Numbered from the stretch's first letter, positions 1-8,965 are shown. The stretch: 64,000 nt of DNA from Desulfoscipio sp. XC116 (GCF_039851975.1 NZ_CP156660.1:1488001-1552000), one strand, 5' to 3'. Notes: generated by a model not told the origin, from the letters alone. Numbers and translations are program-made.

Positions 1-1
1 A

Positions 2-241
2 GAGATAAAAAGAGACGTAAGTACGCTGGTGCAGGAAGAAATAGCTTTGGTAGTGGCGATTTTTAACCAATTCATGGGCGGAAATTTGGTTTCTGACTTT
101 AATGAGGCTATAATTGAGGAAGATCTAATTGTTCAGGAAGAAATTATTGAGCATATGTTGGAAAGTGTAAGGGGTTCGGTAGAGGATAAACATTTATATG
201 CATTTCGAGAAGAGGGTAAAGTACTTGTCTTTAATAAATAG
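2..241 (+). CDS. Hypothetical protein, 5' end outside the window
   Basis: The reading frame is open from the first bases of the window to the TAG at 239-241. A GTG at 29 could serve as start, but no ribosome binding site precedes it and the frame continues upstream, so the gene probably begins before the window. The visible part is acidic and mainly helical, with a glutamate-rich stretch in the middle. I do not recognise a family. It ends 12 bases before the ymdB start, so the two are probably co-transcribed. Confidence 0.5.
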   Translation, partial: EIKRDVSTLVQEEIALVVAIFNQFMGGNLVSDFNEAIIEEDLIVQEEIIEHMLESVRGSVEDKHLYAFREEGKVLVFNK

Positions 242-253
242 GTGGTTATTACT

Positions 254-1036
254 TTGATACGTTTAATGATGATAGGAGATGTGTTCGGGCGTTCGGGGCG
301 TCGGGCACTAAAGGAAAATATACCTGGACTGGTACATGATGAAAAGATTGATCTGGTTTTAGCCAATGGAGAAAATGCAGCCGGAGGAAACGGTATTACC
401 AGGGAAAATGCACGGGAAATTTTTGCCGCCGGTGTCGATGTAATTACTTTGGGTAATCATGTTTGGAATAAAAAAGAAATTATCAATTACATGGATAAGG
501 AGAATAGAATAATTAGGCCTTTGAACTATCCTCCTGGAACGCCGGGAATTGGTTTTGGGCTATTTAAGACTAGGAATAATGATACGGTTGGCGTAGTTAA
601 TTTGTCGGGCCGGGTATTTATGCCGGAACTTGACTGTCCTTTCAGATGCGCCGATCAAGTTATTCCTCTTTTAAAAGAAAAAACATCAATTATTATCATG
701 GACTTTCACGCTGAGGCCACTTCGGAAAAAGCAGCTATGGCATATTACATGGATGGCAGGTTATCGGCTGTCTGCGGCACGCATACTCATGTGCAGACTG
801 CGGATGAGCGTATTCTGGACGGGGGTACGGCATTTATTACAGACGTCGGTATGACCGGTCCGTATGATTCGGTAATCGGTGTAAAAAAAGAACTGGTAGT
901 GAATAAATTTTTAACTCAAATGCCTCAGAAATTTGAGGCTGCTGCCGGTTTATATCAATTCAATGCCGTTATAATCGAGGTGCGGAGGGAAACGGGTCAG
1001 GCTGTGGATATAAAGCGAATTCAAAATTATGAATAG
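254..1036 (+). CDS. ymdB: YmdB-family metallophosphoesterase (TIGR00282)
   Basis: Predicted cytoplasmic calcineurin-like phosphodiesterase; the B. subtilis member hydrolyses 2',3'- and 3',5'-cyclic nucleotides and influences biofilm and motility decisions. Family motifs are present: GDVFG with metal-binding Asp9, NGENAAGG near residues 38-45, GNHVW at 67-71, DFHAE, and a late GTHTHVQT with paired histidines. Length of 260 residues is normal. I chose TTG 254 because AGGTGG lies about 8 bases upstream and the family starts just before the GDVFG motif; an upstream GTG at 242 is less likely. The next gene is spoVS, an order I recall as common in spore-forming Firmicutes. Confidence 0.93.
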   Translation: MIRLMMIGDVFGRSGRRALKENIPGLVHDEKIDLVLANGENAAGGNGITRENAREIFAAGVDVITLGNHVWNKKEIINYMDKENRIIRPLNYPPGTPGIGFGLFKTRNNDTVGVVNLSGRVFMPELDCPFRCADQVIPLLKEKTSIIIMDFHAEATSEKAAMAYYMDGRLSAVCGTHTHVQTADERILDGGTAFITDVGMTGPYDSVIGVKKELVVNKFLTQMPQKFEAAAGLYQFNAVIIEVRRETGQAVDIKRIQNYE

Positions 1037-1156
1037 TCTTTACAAAAATGTTAAAAAAAAATTAGGCGCAAAAGGAATTTAGCCGGTCCTGCAGAATATA
1101 TTGTAAAACAGGGGTAAATGCATACAGTCTTTCCAGAGAAGAAGGAGGTTCGATGA

Positions 1157-1417
1157 ATGGAAGTGTTAAAGGTTTCAGCAAAATCCAATCCAAACTCTGT
1201 AGCCGGTGCTCTTGCCGGGGTGCTTAGGGAGAAAGGATGCGCGGAAATGCAGGCCATTGGCGCGGGTGCTCTGAACCAGGCGGTGAAGGCAGTAGCTATT
1301 GCCAGAGGTTTTGTTGCGCCAAGTGGTGTGGATCTGATTTGTATCCCGGCATTTACAGACATAATAATAGACGGAGAAGAGAGAACAGCAATTAAATTAA
1401 TTGTCGAACCCCGTTAG
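1157..1417 (+). CDS. spoVS: Stage V sporulation protein S
   Basis: Small (86 residues), highly conserved Alba-like protein that acts in sporulation and, in B. subtilis, affects septation and coat assembly. The whole sequence matches the family: MEVLKVSAKS start, an AIGAGALNQAVKA nucleic-acid-binding-type helix in the middle, and a C-terminus ending IIDGEERTAIKL. A strong AGGAGG precedes ATG 1157; an ATG four bases earlier is in another frame and gives no protein. It is followed by a terminator, so it closes the ymdB unit. It is one of the main reasons for assigning the organism to endospore formers. Confidence 0.96.
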   Translation: MEVLKVSAKSNPNSVAGALAGVLREKGCAEMQAIGAGALNQAVKAVAIARGFVAPSGVDLICIPAFTDIIIDGEERTAIKLIVEPR

Positions 1418-1446
1418 TACATTGATGCCTTTTGTGCTTATAAGAT

Positions 1447-1490
1447 AACCTGTTTATTCTAATTAAAGAATAAGCAGGTTTTTTAGTTTT
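1447..1490 (+). terminator. Intrinsic terminator after spoVS
   Basis: Two 14-base arms (1447-1460 and 1467-1480, one G-T pair) enclose a 6-base AATTAA loop and are followed by a T-rich run. It ends the ymdB-spoVS transcript, 24 bases before the next start codon. Confidence 0.88.
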
Positions 1491-1514
1491 TTAACAAACG
1501 GAGGGGTAATAATA

Positions 1515-2462
1515 TTGAATATACCATGGATTGTGGATGGCCATTGTGATACCCTGACAGCCATAGCTAAACAGAACCGTACTTTTGGTGAAAGATCCGC
1601 CAAGGGGCAACTGGATTTGCCGCGTATGCAGTCAGGTGGTATTAATGTGCAGTTTTTTGCGGCTTTTATTGCGCCCAAGTATAAAGACACGGCCTTGAAA
1701 AAATGTTTGCAATTAATAGATATTTTTTACACTCAAATTCTTAAAGACCGGAACAGCGTTGAGCCGGCCTTAAACGGTGATGACATTCACCGGGTTGCTG
1801 AAGCAGGCAAAATTGCCGCATTATTGTCTATTGAAGGCGGTGAAGCACTGACCGGTGATATAGCGGTACTGAGAACTTTTTACCGATTGGGGGTGCGCTC
1901 GTTGACATTGACCTGGAACGGGCGCAATGAGCTTGGTGATGGAGTGGGGGAAGGTTCCGCGGCCGGTGGTCTAAGCTCATTTGGCCGGTTGGTGGTACAG
2001 ACAATGAATGACCTGGGTATGCTGATTGACGTGGCTCATTTAGCTGCCCGCGGTTTCTGGGACGTGGCTGAGATCTCCAGCCGGCCCTTTGCCGCCACCC
2101 ACGCTAACTGCAGGGCGGTGTGTGATCATCCTCGCAATTTGGATGATCACCAAATAGAATTTCTGGCCCGAAACGGGGGGATAGTGGGTCTGACTTTTGT
2201 TCCAGAGTTTATAGATCGGCATGATCCTTGTATAGAGGCATTTATCAGTCATGTAGACCATATAGCCTCTCGTTTCGGTACGGATTGTATCGGATTGGGG
2301 TCTGACTTTGACGGTATGGATAAATTTACACCCGGATTACACGATGCCACTTGTGGGCTGCGTCTGGCGGAGGAACTTATTAAACATGGTTATAGTTATG
2401 AGCAGGTATCCGGCATAATGGGAGGGAATTGGTTAAGGTTGCTGGCCAAGGTATTACAATAA
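1515..2462 (+). CDS. Membrane dipeptidase family (peptidase M19)
   Basis: Renal-dipeptidase-type zinc enzyme predicted to cleave dipeptides, including some with D-residues. Visible metal ligands: DGHCDTL near the N-terminus (His10, Asp12), the bridging glutamate in IEGGEAL, histidine in VAHLAARG, and a late GSDFDGM. There is no signal peptide, so in this form it is probably cytoplasmic despite the family name. Length of 315 residues is usual for bacterial members. The TTG start at 1515 has GAGGGG 8 bases upstream and yields the expected N-terminus directly before the first metal site. It stands alone between a terminator and the PHP gene. Confidence 0.9.
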   Translation: MNIPWIVDGHCDTLTAIAKQNRTFGERSAKGQLDLPRMQSGGINVQFFAAFIAPKYKDTALKKCLQLIDIFYTQILKDRNSVEPALNGDDIHRVAEAGKIAALLSIEGGEALTGDIAVLRTFYRLGVRSLTLTWNGRNELGDGVGEGSAAGGLSSFGRLVVQTMNDLGMLIDVAHLAARGFWDVAEISSRPFAATHANCRAVCDHPRNLDDHQIEFLARNGGIVGLTFVPEFIDRHDPCIEAFISHVDHIASRFGTDCIGLGSDFDGMDKFTPGLHDATCGLRLAEELIKHGYSYEQVSGIMGGNWLRLLAKVLQ

Positions 2463-2575
2463 ATTATGTAAAAGATTTAAGATAATCCGAAATGCTAATT
2501 TAACTATGGTACAATAATGGTACAATAGACAAACAGTTCTTCTAGCTTGAGATACGATAGGTTAGGGTGATAATA

Positions 2576-3400
2576 ATGTTTGCTGATTTGCATATACATA
2601 CTACTTCATCTGACGGTGCCAGTACACCTGAGGAAGTAGTACGCATGGCCGCACATGCCAAACTGCGGGCAGTGGCTATAACAGATCACGACACCATGGA
2701 GGGTATAAGGCCTGCCAGGCTGGAGGCTGCCTCGCAGGGAATTGACATCTTGGATGGCGTTGAATTAAGCACGGAAAGCGATGGCTTTGAAGTACACATC
2801 TTGGCTTATTGTATAGACCCCGAAAACACCGGCTTTCAGGAACACCTAACTGTTTTTCGCAATGCCCGGCTGATCAGAGCTCAAAAAATTGTGGCGAAGT
2901 TGCAGCACATGGGGATTGATATTAGTTTTCAACAAGTACTCAAATTGGCCGGACCGGGTTCGGTGGGAAGACCGCATATTGCCCAGGCTTTACTGACAAT
3001 TGGCAAGACTAACAATATAACTGAAGCCTTTGAACACTATATCGGCGTGGGTAAACCGGCTTATGAGCCTCGATTAAAATATCATTCGGCGGAAATGGTC
3101 AAGCTGGTTAGAGAGTTGGGCGGCGTGCCGGTACTGGCCCATCCGGGTATATCTTGCGGGGAGGATTTAATAATTTCCCTGATTGATGCCGGGCTGCAAG
3201 GACTGGAAGTGTATCATCCCAAACATTCACGAGCCATGGAAGATTATTATTTGAGACTTTGCCGTACGTATGGGTTGGCGGCCACCGGCGGCTCCGATTT
3301 TCATGGTCCGGGAGTAACGGGACATGGGCGTTTGGGCGAGGCGAGGGTACCGTATGCAGCGGTTCTGCGGTTGCGGGAGTTGGCTGCCAAGAACAGTTAG
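2576..3400 (+). CDS. PHP-domain phosphoesterase
   Basis: Polymerase-and-histidinol-phosphatase fold metal hydrolase, similar to proteins that act on 3',5'-nucleoside bisphosphates or short RNA. Motifs: DLHIHTTSSDG at the N-terminus, ITDHDT, the glutamate of GVELST, AHPG and a late GSDFHG, which together build the trinuclear metal site. The substrate cannot be told from sequence. ATG 2576 has AGGGTG a few bases upstream; a GTG at 2567 overlaps that site and is unlikely. The aminotransferase follows 31 bases later with its own strong ribosome binding site. Confidence 0.88.
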   Translation: MFADLHIHTTSSDGASTPEEVVRMAAHAKLRAVAITDHDTMEGIRPARLEAASQGIDILDGVELSTESDGFEVHILAYCIDPENTGFQEHLTVFRNARLIRAQKIVAKLQHMGIDISFQQVLKLAGPGSVGRPHIAQALLTIGKTNNITEAFEHYIGVGKPAYEPRLKYHSAEMVKLVRELGGVPVLAHPGISCGEDLIISLIDAGLQGLEVYHPKHSRAMEDYYLRLCRTYGLAATGGSDFHGPGVTGHGRLGEARVPYAAVLRLRELAAKNS

Positions 3401-3431
3401 TCGCGGAATTTACCGTGCGGAGGAGATTGGT

Positions 3432-4610
3432 ATGGAAAAAGCGCGCAGAATACAGAAAATGAGTTCAGCGATTTTTAATGAAATGGAAGAAATTAAAAAG
3501 CGGGTCGAGCAGCGTGGCGTTGAAGTGATTAATCTGGGAGTGGGCAGCCCGGACCGCCCGCCTGCGCCACATATTATCGAAGCTATGCACAAAGCTTTAG
3601 ATAATCTGGAAAATTACCGTTATCCGCTGGTGGGTAAGCCTGTGCTGTGCCGGGCGCTGGCCAACTGGTATAAAAAAAGGTTTGGGGTGGAATTAGATCC
3701 TGCGAATGAAGTGCTGGTCCTAATGGGTTCCCAGGATGGCCTGGCTCACACGGCTATGGCTTTTATTAATCCGGGAGATATCGCCCTGATTCCCGATCCC
3801 GGCTATCCCATTTATGCCGCCAGTATAATGCTGGCCGAGGGGGATATTTACCCTATGCCATTATTGCCGGAAAATGATTTTTTGCCCGATTTGCAGGCCA
3901 TTCCGCAAGAGGTGGCCCGGCGGGCCAGGCTGTTATGGGTTAATTACCCCAACAATCCGGTAGCCGCTTCCGCCAACCGGCGATTCTTTGCCGATCTGGT
4001 TAACTTTGCCCGGGCACATGACATTGTGGTTTGTCATGATATTGCTTACTGCGAACTGGCGTTTGACGGTTTTCAGCCGGTTAGTTTTCTGGAGGTGCCC
4101 GGGGCCAAGGAGGTTGGTATTGAGTTTTATTCGCTGTCTAAAACTTATAATATGGCCGGGTGTCGGGTTGGATTTGCTGTGGGCAATGCTGATATCTTAA
4201 AGGCGCTCAACAGGATAAAAACCAATATTGACTACGGCGTATTCAATGTTGTGCAGGAGGCGGGGATAGCGGCCCTGGAAGGACCTCAGGATTGTGTACG
4301 GGAAAATGCGGAATATTACCGCCGGCGTCGGGATGTTTTGGTGAACGGTCTGGCCCGGCTGGGCTGGGAAGTGCCCAGGCCCAGGGCATCCATGTTTGTT
4401 TGGGCACCGCTGCCTCGGGGATATAATTGTTCCTCCCGGGAATTTGCTTTAAAAATGCTGCACAGTACGGGTGTGCTGGTGATTCCGGGCACTGCGTTCG
4501 GTGAAATGGGTGAGGGGTATTTGCGTTTCGCCTTGGTTCGGGATGAACCGGTGCTGCAAGAGGCGGTGCGCCGCATTGGCGAATTTTTACGCTCTGGTGA
4601 ACAAGTGTGA
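3432..4610 (+). CDS. LL-diaminopimelate aminotransferase-like class I aminotransferase
   Basis: Fold-type I PLP aminotransferase of 392 residues, closest in overall pattern to the Firmicute DapL/DAT group that converts tetrahydrodipicolinate to LL-diaminopimelate in lysine and cell-wall synthesis. Lys237 in SLSKTYNMAG is the Schiff-base lysine; NYPNNP and the late RFALVR arginine are the usual cofactor and carboxylate contacts. GGAGGA precedes ATG 3432, and the product starts MEKARRIQKM as in the family; the frame is open further upstream but overlaps the PHP gene. Alanine or aspartate aminotransferase activity is possible, so substrate specificity is uncertain. Confidence 0.8.
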   Translation: MEKARRIQKMSSAIFNEMEEIKKRVEQRGVEVINLGVGSPDRPPAPHIIEAMHKALDNLENYRYPLVGKPVLCRALANWYKKRFGVELDPANEVLVLMGSQDGLAHTAMAFINPGDIALIPDPGYPIYAASIMLAEGDIYPMPLLPENDFLPDLQAIPQEVARRARLLWVNYPNNPVAASANRRFFADLVNFARAHDIVVCHDIAYCELAFDGFQPVSFLEVPGAKEVGIEFYSLSKTYNMAGCRVGFAVGNADILKALNRIKTNIDYGVFNVVQEAGIAALEGPQDCVRENAEYYRRRRDVLVNGLARLGWEVPRPRASMFVWAPLPRGYNCSSREFALKMLHSTGVLVIPGTAFGEMGEGYLRFALVRDEPVLQEAVRRIGEFLRSGEQV

Positions 4611-4677
4611 TTATGTCTATTTAAACACCACACGACATATAATAAAAAATATAAAAGACGGTCAAGGTGGTGTTGCG

Positions 4678-4932
4678 ATGGAAGAATACCCGGATCTGCA
4701 ATATTTCCAGCGCAGGATACAGGAATTGGAAGATAAGGTGGACCAACTCCGTCTTAGTCGTAGAGTATTGATGAACTTAGTGGAAAAAGTAGAAAAGGAA
4801 AAGGCGTTTTTCTTAACCAGGCTGGAGAAAGAAAACCGCCGTCTACACCGGAATAATTACAAGTATGCATGCTGGTTATTGAAAAAAAACAGGCAAATTG
4901 TAGAATTGGAATCTAAAATTAAAGGTCGGTAA
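4678..4932 (+). CDS. Small conserved coiled-coil protein
   Basis: 84-residue, highly charged helical protein with heptad-like spacing of Leu and Val (residues about 12-55) and a basic second half rich in Arg, Lys and Asn. AGGTGGTG upstream supports ATG 4678; the frame runs further upstream but overlaps the aminotransferase. I recall similar hypothetical proteins in Desulfotomaculum-like genomes but know no function. The coiled coil suggests self-association or binding to a partner. A terminator follows immediately, so it is the last gene of its unit. Confidence 0.7.
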   Translation: MEEYPDLQYFQRRIQELEDKVDQLRLSRRVLMNLVEKVEKEKAFFLTRLEKENRRLHRNNYKYACWLLKKNRQIVELESKIKGR

Positions 4933-4944
4933 GAATATACTAAT

Positions 4945-4968
4945 GACCCTGATAAGGGTCTTTTTTTT
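4945..4968 (+). terminator. Intrinsic terminator
   Basis: GACCCT and AGGGTC arms with a 4-base loop followed by eight T residues, just after the small coiled-coil gene. Confidence 0.85.
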
Positions 4969-5003
4969 ACAAGTTATGATATAATTCAATAAGAGGTGTT
5001 GGC

Positions 5004-5417
5004 ATGAAAATAGCCGTAATGGATGGTCAGGGCGGCGGTATTGGCAAGCATATTATGGACAGGCTCAAACGTGAATTACCTGATCATGTGGAATTTTTAG
5101 CGCTTGGTACCAACGCTTTGGCTACGTCGGTTATGCTGCGATCCGGGGCTAATGAGGGCGCCACAGGGGAAAACGCGGTTGTTTACAATGCCGCCAGGGT
5201 TGATATCATTGCCGGGTCTGTTAGTATTATGTTTCCCCATGCCATGTCCGGTGAACTCACCCCGGCTATGGCCGAGGCCATTGCATGCAGTACGGCATCC
5301 AAAGTATTGCTTCCTCTAACCCGTTCAGGGGTCAATATTGTAGGATTAAAAGCCGAACCACTGCCGCATTTAATTGATGAGCTGGTGCAAAAAATAAAAC
5401 AATTAGTAAACGGTTGA
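5004..5417 (+). CDS. DUF3842 family protein
   Basis: 137-residue protein starting MKIAVMDGQGGGIGK, a glycine-rich strand-turn-helix that looks like a nucleotide-binding loop, as in the DUF3842 family of Clostridia. No membrane segment or signal is present, and the function is unknown. GAGGTG precedes ATG 5004. It lies just upstream of the cobalamin riboswitch; the riboswitch begins 6 bases after its stop, so the gene itself is not under B12 control. Confidence 0.82.
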   Translation: MKIAVMDGQGGGIGKHIMDRLKRELPDHVEFLALGTNALATSVMLRSGANEGATGENAVVYNAARVDIIAGSVSIMFPHAMSGELTPAMAEAIACSTASKVLLPLTRSGVNIVGLKAEPLPHLIDELVQKIKQLVNG

Positions 5418-5422
5418 TAATT

Positions 5423-5605
5423 CACAGGTGCCCGGTGGTTGCATCACTGTTGCATCCAGGGGATAATAGGGAATCAGGTTAGAGCCTGAGCGGTCTCCGC
5501 CACTGTATACGGGAAGTCGCCATAGCCGGTACATCCGGTTTTAGCCACTCTACGGGGGAAGGCGTAATGTCGGCCATGATCCGTTAGCCAGGAAACCTGC
5601 CTGTG
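5423..5605 (+). promoter_or_regulatory. Cobalamin (adenosylcobalamin) riboswitch aptamer
   Basis: Conserved elements occur in order: closing helix CACAGG (5423-5428) with CCTGTG (5600-5605), AGGTGCC, a GGGAATCAGGTTAGAGCCTGA segment split by the usual loops, GCCACTGTA, GGGAAGTCGCC, GCCACT, AAGGCG and the B12-box GCCAGGAAACCTGCC. This is the canonical class-I B12 riboswitch layout. Binding of adenosylcobalamin should favour the terminator at 5656-5692 and shut off the downstream cob operon. Confidence 0.95.
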
Positions 5606-5655
5606 ATTGCCAGTAACCTGCGTGAGATAGGGAATGGCTTTCTTTGATGGGGCGG

Positions 5656-5692
5656 ATAAACTCCAGTCTGGAAAGCTGGGGTTTATTTTTTT
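5656..5692 (+). terminator. Riboswitch-controlled terminator (expression platform)
   Basis: Arms ATAAACTCCAG (5656-5666) and CTGGGGTTTAT (5676-5686, one wobble pair) followed by a T run. Its position about 50 bases after the aptamer and 170 bases before cobU indicates transcriptional attenuation. Confidence 0.87.
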
Positions 5693-5865
5693 GCCCGGCT
5701 AAGCGGCGCCGCTATTGGGGTTCCGCCACGCCGAGGGACGGCAAACCTATCTTAAGGTTCGATAAACTATACTTTTCGCTGTAGTGTTAAAAAATGTGTA
5801 TATACGGGAATATGGTTCTTCAATTTGCACTTTTAACGTTTAATATGGATGGGGGAGATGTACAC

Positions 5866-6450
5866 TTGACAAACGGGGAAATTGTACTGGTTATTGGCGG
5901 CGCGCGCAGCGGTAAAAGCAGTCTGGCTGAGAAATTAGCCGCGTCGGCAGGCAGTGATATAAATTACGTGGCCACTGCCGGAGTACATGACGATGAAATG
6001 GCTGAGCGAGTTAAACAGCACCGCCTGCGTCGGCCGGCTGGTTGGCGCACGGTGGAGGAAACACATATGCTGGCCGATGTATTGCTGTCGTTTTCCCCGG
6101 GGGCAGTCGTTTTGATAGATTGTTTGACTCTTTGGATGTCCAATTTGTTATTGGATGATAATATTCCTCTGTTTGGAGCAAGTGCAGCGGAAAAAGAAGA
6201 TTATATAATTGATCAGGCCAGGAAAATTGTCCAAGTGGCTCGGGATAGGCAATTGCATTTAATCATGGTGAGCAATGAGGTAGGCTGCGGTCTGGTACCT
6301 GAACACAAACTGGGCAGATTGTATCGAGATATTGCCGGACGGGTCAACCAACTGCTGGCCGAGCTTGCCGACAGGGTTTTTTATGTGGTGGCGGGCCTGC
6401 CTTTGGAATTAAAAACATTGGCGGCAGGTAGTATGCAAAGGGGGATATGA
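5866..6450 (+). CDS. cobU: Adenosylcobinamide kinase / adenosylcobinamide-phosphate guanylyltransferase
   Basis: Bifunctional enzyme that phosphorylates adenosylcobinamide and attaches GMP in lower-loop assembly of B12. The P-loop GGARSGKSS lies at residues 11-19; DCLTLWMSNLL, SNEVGCGLVPE and a C-terminal VVAGLPLELK are all family motifs. Length 194 is normal. I start it at TTG 5866 behind GGGGGAG; the frame is open for 24 codons upstream but those residues do not fit the family and lack a ribosome binding site. First gene of the riboswitch-controlled operon; cobQ follows after 3 bases. Confidence 0.93.
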   Translation: MTNGEIVLVIGGARSGKSSLAEKLAASAGSDINYVATAGVHDDEMAERVKQHRLRRPAGWRTVEETHMLADVLLSFSPGAVVLIDCLTLWMSNLLLDDNIPLFGASAAEKEDYIIDQARKIVQVARDRQLHLIMVSNEVGCGLVPEHKLGRLYRDIAGRVNQLLAELADRVFYVVAGLPLELKTLAAGSMQRGI

Positions 6451-6453
6451 TTA

Positions 6454-7986
6454 GTGTCGGCCAGAACAATTATGGTTCAGGGTACGGCTTCCCATGCCGG
6501 TAAAAGCGTTTTAACGGCGGCCTTATGTCGTATTTTTTACCAGGATGGTTACCGGGTAGCGCCTTTTAAATCACAAAATATGGCTTTAAATTCGTTTGTT
6601 ACTGCCGACGGTGGGGAAATGGGTCGTGCTCAGGTAGTGCAGGCCGAGGCAGCCGGGGTGCCGCCCAGTGTTGATATGAACCCTGTGCTGCTTAAACCCA
6701 CGGGAAATGCTTCGTCTCAGGTGGTAGTGCTGGGCCGGCCGCTCAATAATTATACTGCCTGGGATTACCATCAGGAATTGGCAGGTAAACTGTGGGGCGA
6801 GGTTACCGCAGCTTTGGGCAGGCTGCGCGGCAGCTTTGATATAGTGGTTATCGAGGGGGCCGGCAGTCCGGCGGAGGTGAATTTACAGGACACCGATATT
6901 GTTAATATGAGGGTGGCCCGCCAGGCCGGGGCACCTGTGCTGCTGGTAGCTGATATAGACCGGGGCGGTGCCCTGGCTGCGGTGGTGGGAACCCTGGCAT
7001 TGCTTTCCCCCGGAGACAGGAGTAGGGTTAAGGGCATCATTATCAATAAATTTCGGGGTGATGTGAGCTTGTTTCAGCCGGCAATCCGTTTTCTGGAACA
7101 AAAAACGGGGGTGCCGGTATGCGGTGTGGTACCGTATTTTAATGATTTATATATCCAGGATGAAGATTCAGTGGTTATGGAGAAAAAAAATTACCGGGCT
7201 GCTGATAATAGTGGCAAGGTGGAAATTGCAGTGTTGCGCTTGCCCCGCATCTCCAATTTTACTGATTTCGATCCTCTGGAGAGTGAAGCCGATGTGCATT
7301 TACGTTATGTAGGCCGGGATAATATCTTGGGACAGCCTGATCTAGTAATAATTCCGGGCAGTAAAAACACTATTGAAGACCTTTTATATCTCAAGCAATC
7401 GGGGCTGGCAGGTGCCATAGTGCGGTTGGCTCGCCGGGGCGTGCCGGTGATCGGTATCTGCGGCGGTTTTCAAATGTTGGGTCAGGAGCTTAAAGATCCC
7501 GAAAAAACCGAATCAAGTATTGAACACATTTTGGGATTGGGGTTGCTGGATATGCAAACTGTCTTTGCCAAAGAAAAGGTAACCAGTCAGGTAAAGGCTG
7601 TGGTAGTTGGAGATGGTGCATTTCTGGGCGGTTACGGCGGACCGTTGACCGGTTACGAGATACATATGGGCCGCACCGAACTGGGAACCGGTGCCAGGCC
7701 TGCTTTTATAATCAATACCCGTTCAGGCCGACAGGTGCACGTGCCGGATGGGGCACAAAGTAACGAAGGTACTGTTTGGGGTACCTATATACACGGAATT
7801 TTTGATAATGATGCCTTTCGGCGGCAGATGATTAATGTACTAAGGAAGAATAAAGGCCTGGATACAGAGGGGCAAGCAGTCATCATAAGTACCGAACAGA
7901 AAAAACAGGCGGGTTACGACCGGCTGGCCGGACTGGTGCGTCAAAGCCTGGATATACAGCTAATCTACAGATTAATGGGACTATAG
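6454..7986 (+). CDS. cobQ: Cobyric acid synthase
   Basis: Glutamine-dependent amidotransferase that amidates the b, d, e and g side chains of adenosylcobyrinate a,c-diamide. N-terminal dethiobiotin-synthetase-like ATPase domain with GTASHAGKSV; C-terminal glutaminase-like domain with the nucleophile Cys336 in GICGGFQMLG and the histidine in YIHGIFDN. 510 residues is full length. GTG 6454 follows AAGGGGGA. Translation is probably coupled to cobU (3-base gap) and cbiB starts 4 bases after its stop. Confidence 0.95.
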   Translation: MSARTIMVQGTASHAGKSVLTAALCRIFYQDGYRVAPFKSQNMALNSFVTADGGEMGRAQVVQAEAAGVPPSVDMNPVLLKPTGNASSQVVVLGRPLNNYTAWDYHQELAGKLWGEVTAALGRLRGSFDIVVIEGAGSPAEVNLQDTDIVNMRVARQAGAPVLLVADIDRGGALAAVVGTLALLSPGDRSRVKGIIINKFRGDVSLFQPAIRFLEQKTGVPVCGVVPYFNDLYIQDEDSVVMEKKNYRAADNSGKVEIAVLRLPRISNFTDFDPLESEADVHLRYVGRDNILGQPDLVIIPGSKNTIEDLLYLKQSGLAGAIVRLARRGVPVIGICGGFQMLGQELKDPEKTESSIEHILGLGLLDMQTVFAKEKVTSQVKAVVVGDGAFLGGYGGPLTGYEIHMGRTELGTGARPAFIINTRSGRQVHVPDGAQSNEGTVWGTYIHGIFDNDAFRRQMINVLRKNKGLDTEGQAVIISTEQKKQAGYDRLAGLVRQSLDIQLIYRLMGL

Positions 7987-7990
7987 CATT

Positions 7991-8965
7991 ATGTATATAT
8001 TCTTTTTACAAGCAATCATTGGTTTTGTAATTGATTTACTGGTGGGTGACCCGCCCCGTTTGCCCCACCCGGTGGTGTATATCGGCCGGAGTATAGCTTG
8101 TTTGGATAAGCTGGCCAGAAAGATTACTTCATCGCCAAGGGGACTTAAGGCGGCGGGGGCAGGTATAGCAATAGCAGTTGTTGTAGGCAGCTTTGGCTTT
8201 ACCGCACTTGTTTTATGGGCCATCGGGCAGGTCAATTATTATGTTTACCTGCTTCTGGGAGCCTGGATTGTTTCAACTACCGTGGCGGCCCGGGGTCTGG
8301 CCGATGCAGCCGGCGCCATACGGCAGCTGCTGCTGGCGGGTGATGATACGGCGGCTCGCCGGCGGGTAGGCTGGATAGTGGGCCGGGACACTGAAGCAAT
8401 GGATAGGGGACAAATGGTGCGGGCTACGGTGGAAACGGCGGCGGAAAATATTAACGATGCCGTGGTGGCACCGCTTTTTTACGCTTGCCTTGGCGGGCCG
8501 GCTCTGGCCATGGCCTACCGGGCGGTGAACACATTGGATTCCATGCTGGGCTATAAGAATGATAAATATTTGCACTTAGGGTGGGCGTCGGCCCGGCTGG
8601 ATGATTTGGCCGGGTATATACCGGCCCGCCTGACCGGCCTGGCGTTGTTATTTGCCGCCTGGCTGTCGGGCCGTGATTGGCGGCGGGCCGTTAGAGCGTG
8701 GGTCAGGGATGCCGCCAAGCATCCCAGTCCCAACAGCGGTATCCCTGAGTCGGTTATGGCCGGGGCTATACACATCCGTTTGGGGGGACGCAACGTCTAC
8801 GGAGGGGTAATTTCTTTTCGCCAGTACATGGGGGACTCGCTGGAAGAGCTTAGACCGGATCATATTACCCGAGCGGTGGATATGTTATATCTGGCTTCAG
8901 CCTTTGCTGCGCTGGGTCTGCCGATTCTGGTCCGCGGGTTGCAAGAAATAATCTGCTTATATTAA
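7991..8965 (+). CDS. cbiB: Adenosylcobinamide-phosphate synthase (CbiB/CobD type)
   Basis: Integral membrane protein that joins aminopropanol phosphate (or the related linker) to adenosylcobyric acid. The N-terminal GDPPRLPHPVVYIG, the central TVETAAENINDAVVAPLFY and NTLDSMLGYKND segments and the late PESVMAGA are hallmark motifs. Several hydrophobic segments are spread through 324 residues. The ribosome binding site is weak, so translation is probably coupled to cobQ just upstream. In this operon cobD denotes the decarboxylase, so I use the cbiB name here. Confidence 0.94.
   Translation: MYIFFLQAIIGFVIDLLVGDPPRLPHPVVYIGRSIACLDKLARKITSSPRGLKAAGAGIAIAVVVGSFGFTALVLWAIGQVNYYVYLLLGAWIVSTTVAARGLADAAGAIRQLLLAGDDTAARRRVGWIVGRDTEAMDRGQMVRATVETAAENINDAVVAPLFYACLGGPALAMAYRAVNTLDSMLGYKNDKYLHLGWASARLDDLAGYIPARLTGLALLFAAWLSGRDWRRAVRAWVRDAAKHPSPNSGIPESVMAGAIHIRLGGRNVYGGVISFRQYMGDSLEELRPDHITRAVDMLYLASAFAALGLPILVRGLQEIICLY

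Noticed and set aside
5715-5775. Cyclic-di-GMP (GEMM-I) riboswitch suggested by GGCAAACC
   Set aside because: The partner elements (GGACGCAAAGCC and the tetraloop helix) are missing, so the match is limited to a few bases.
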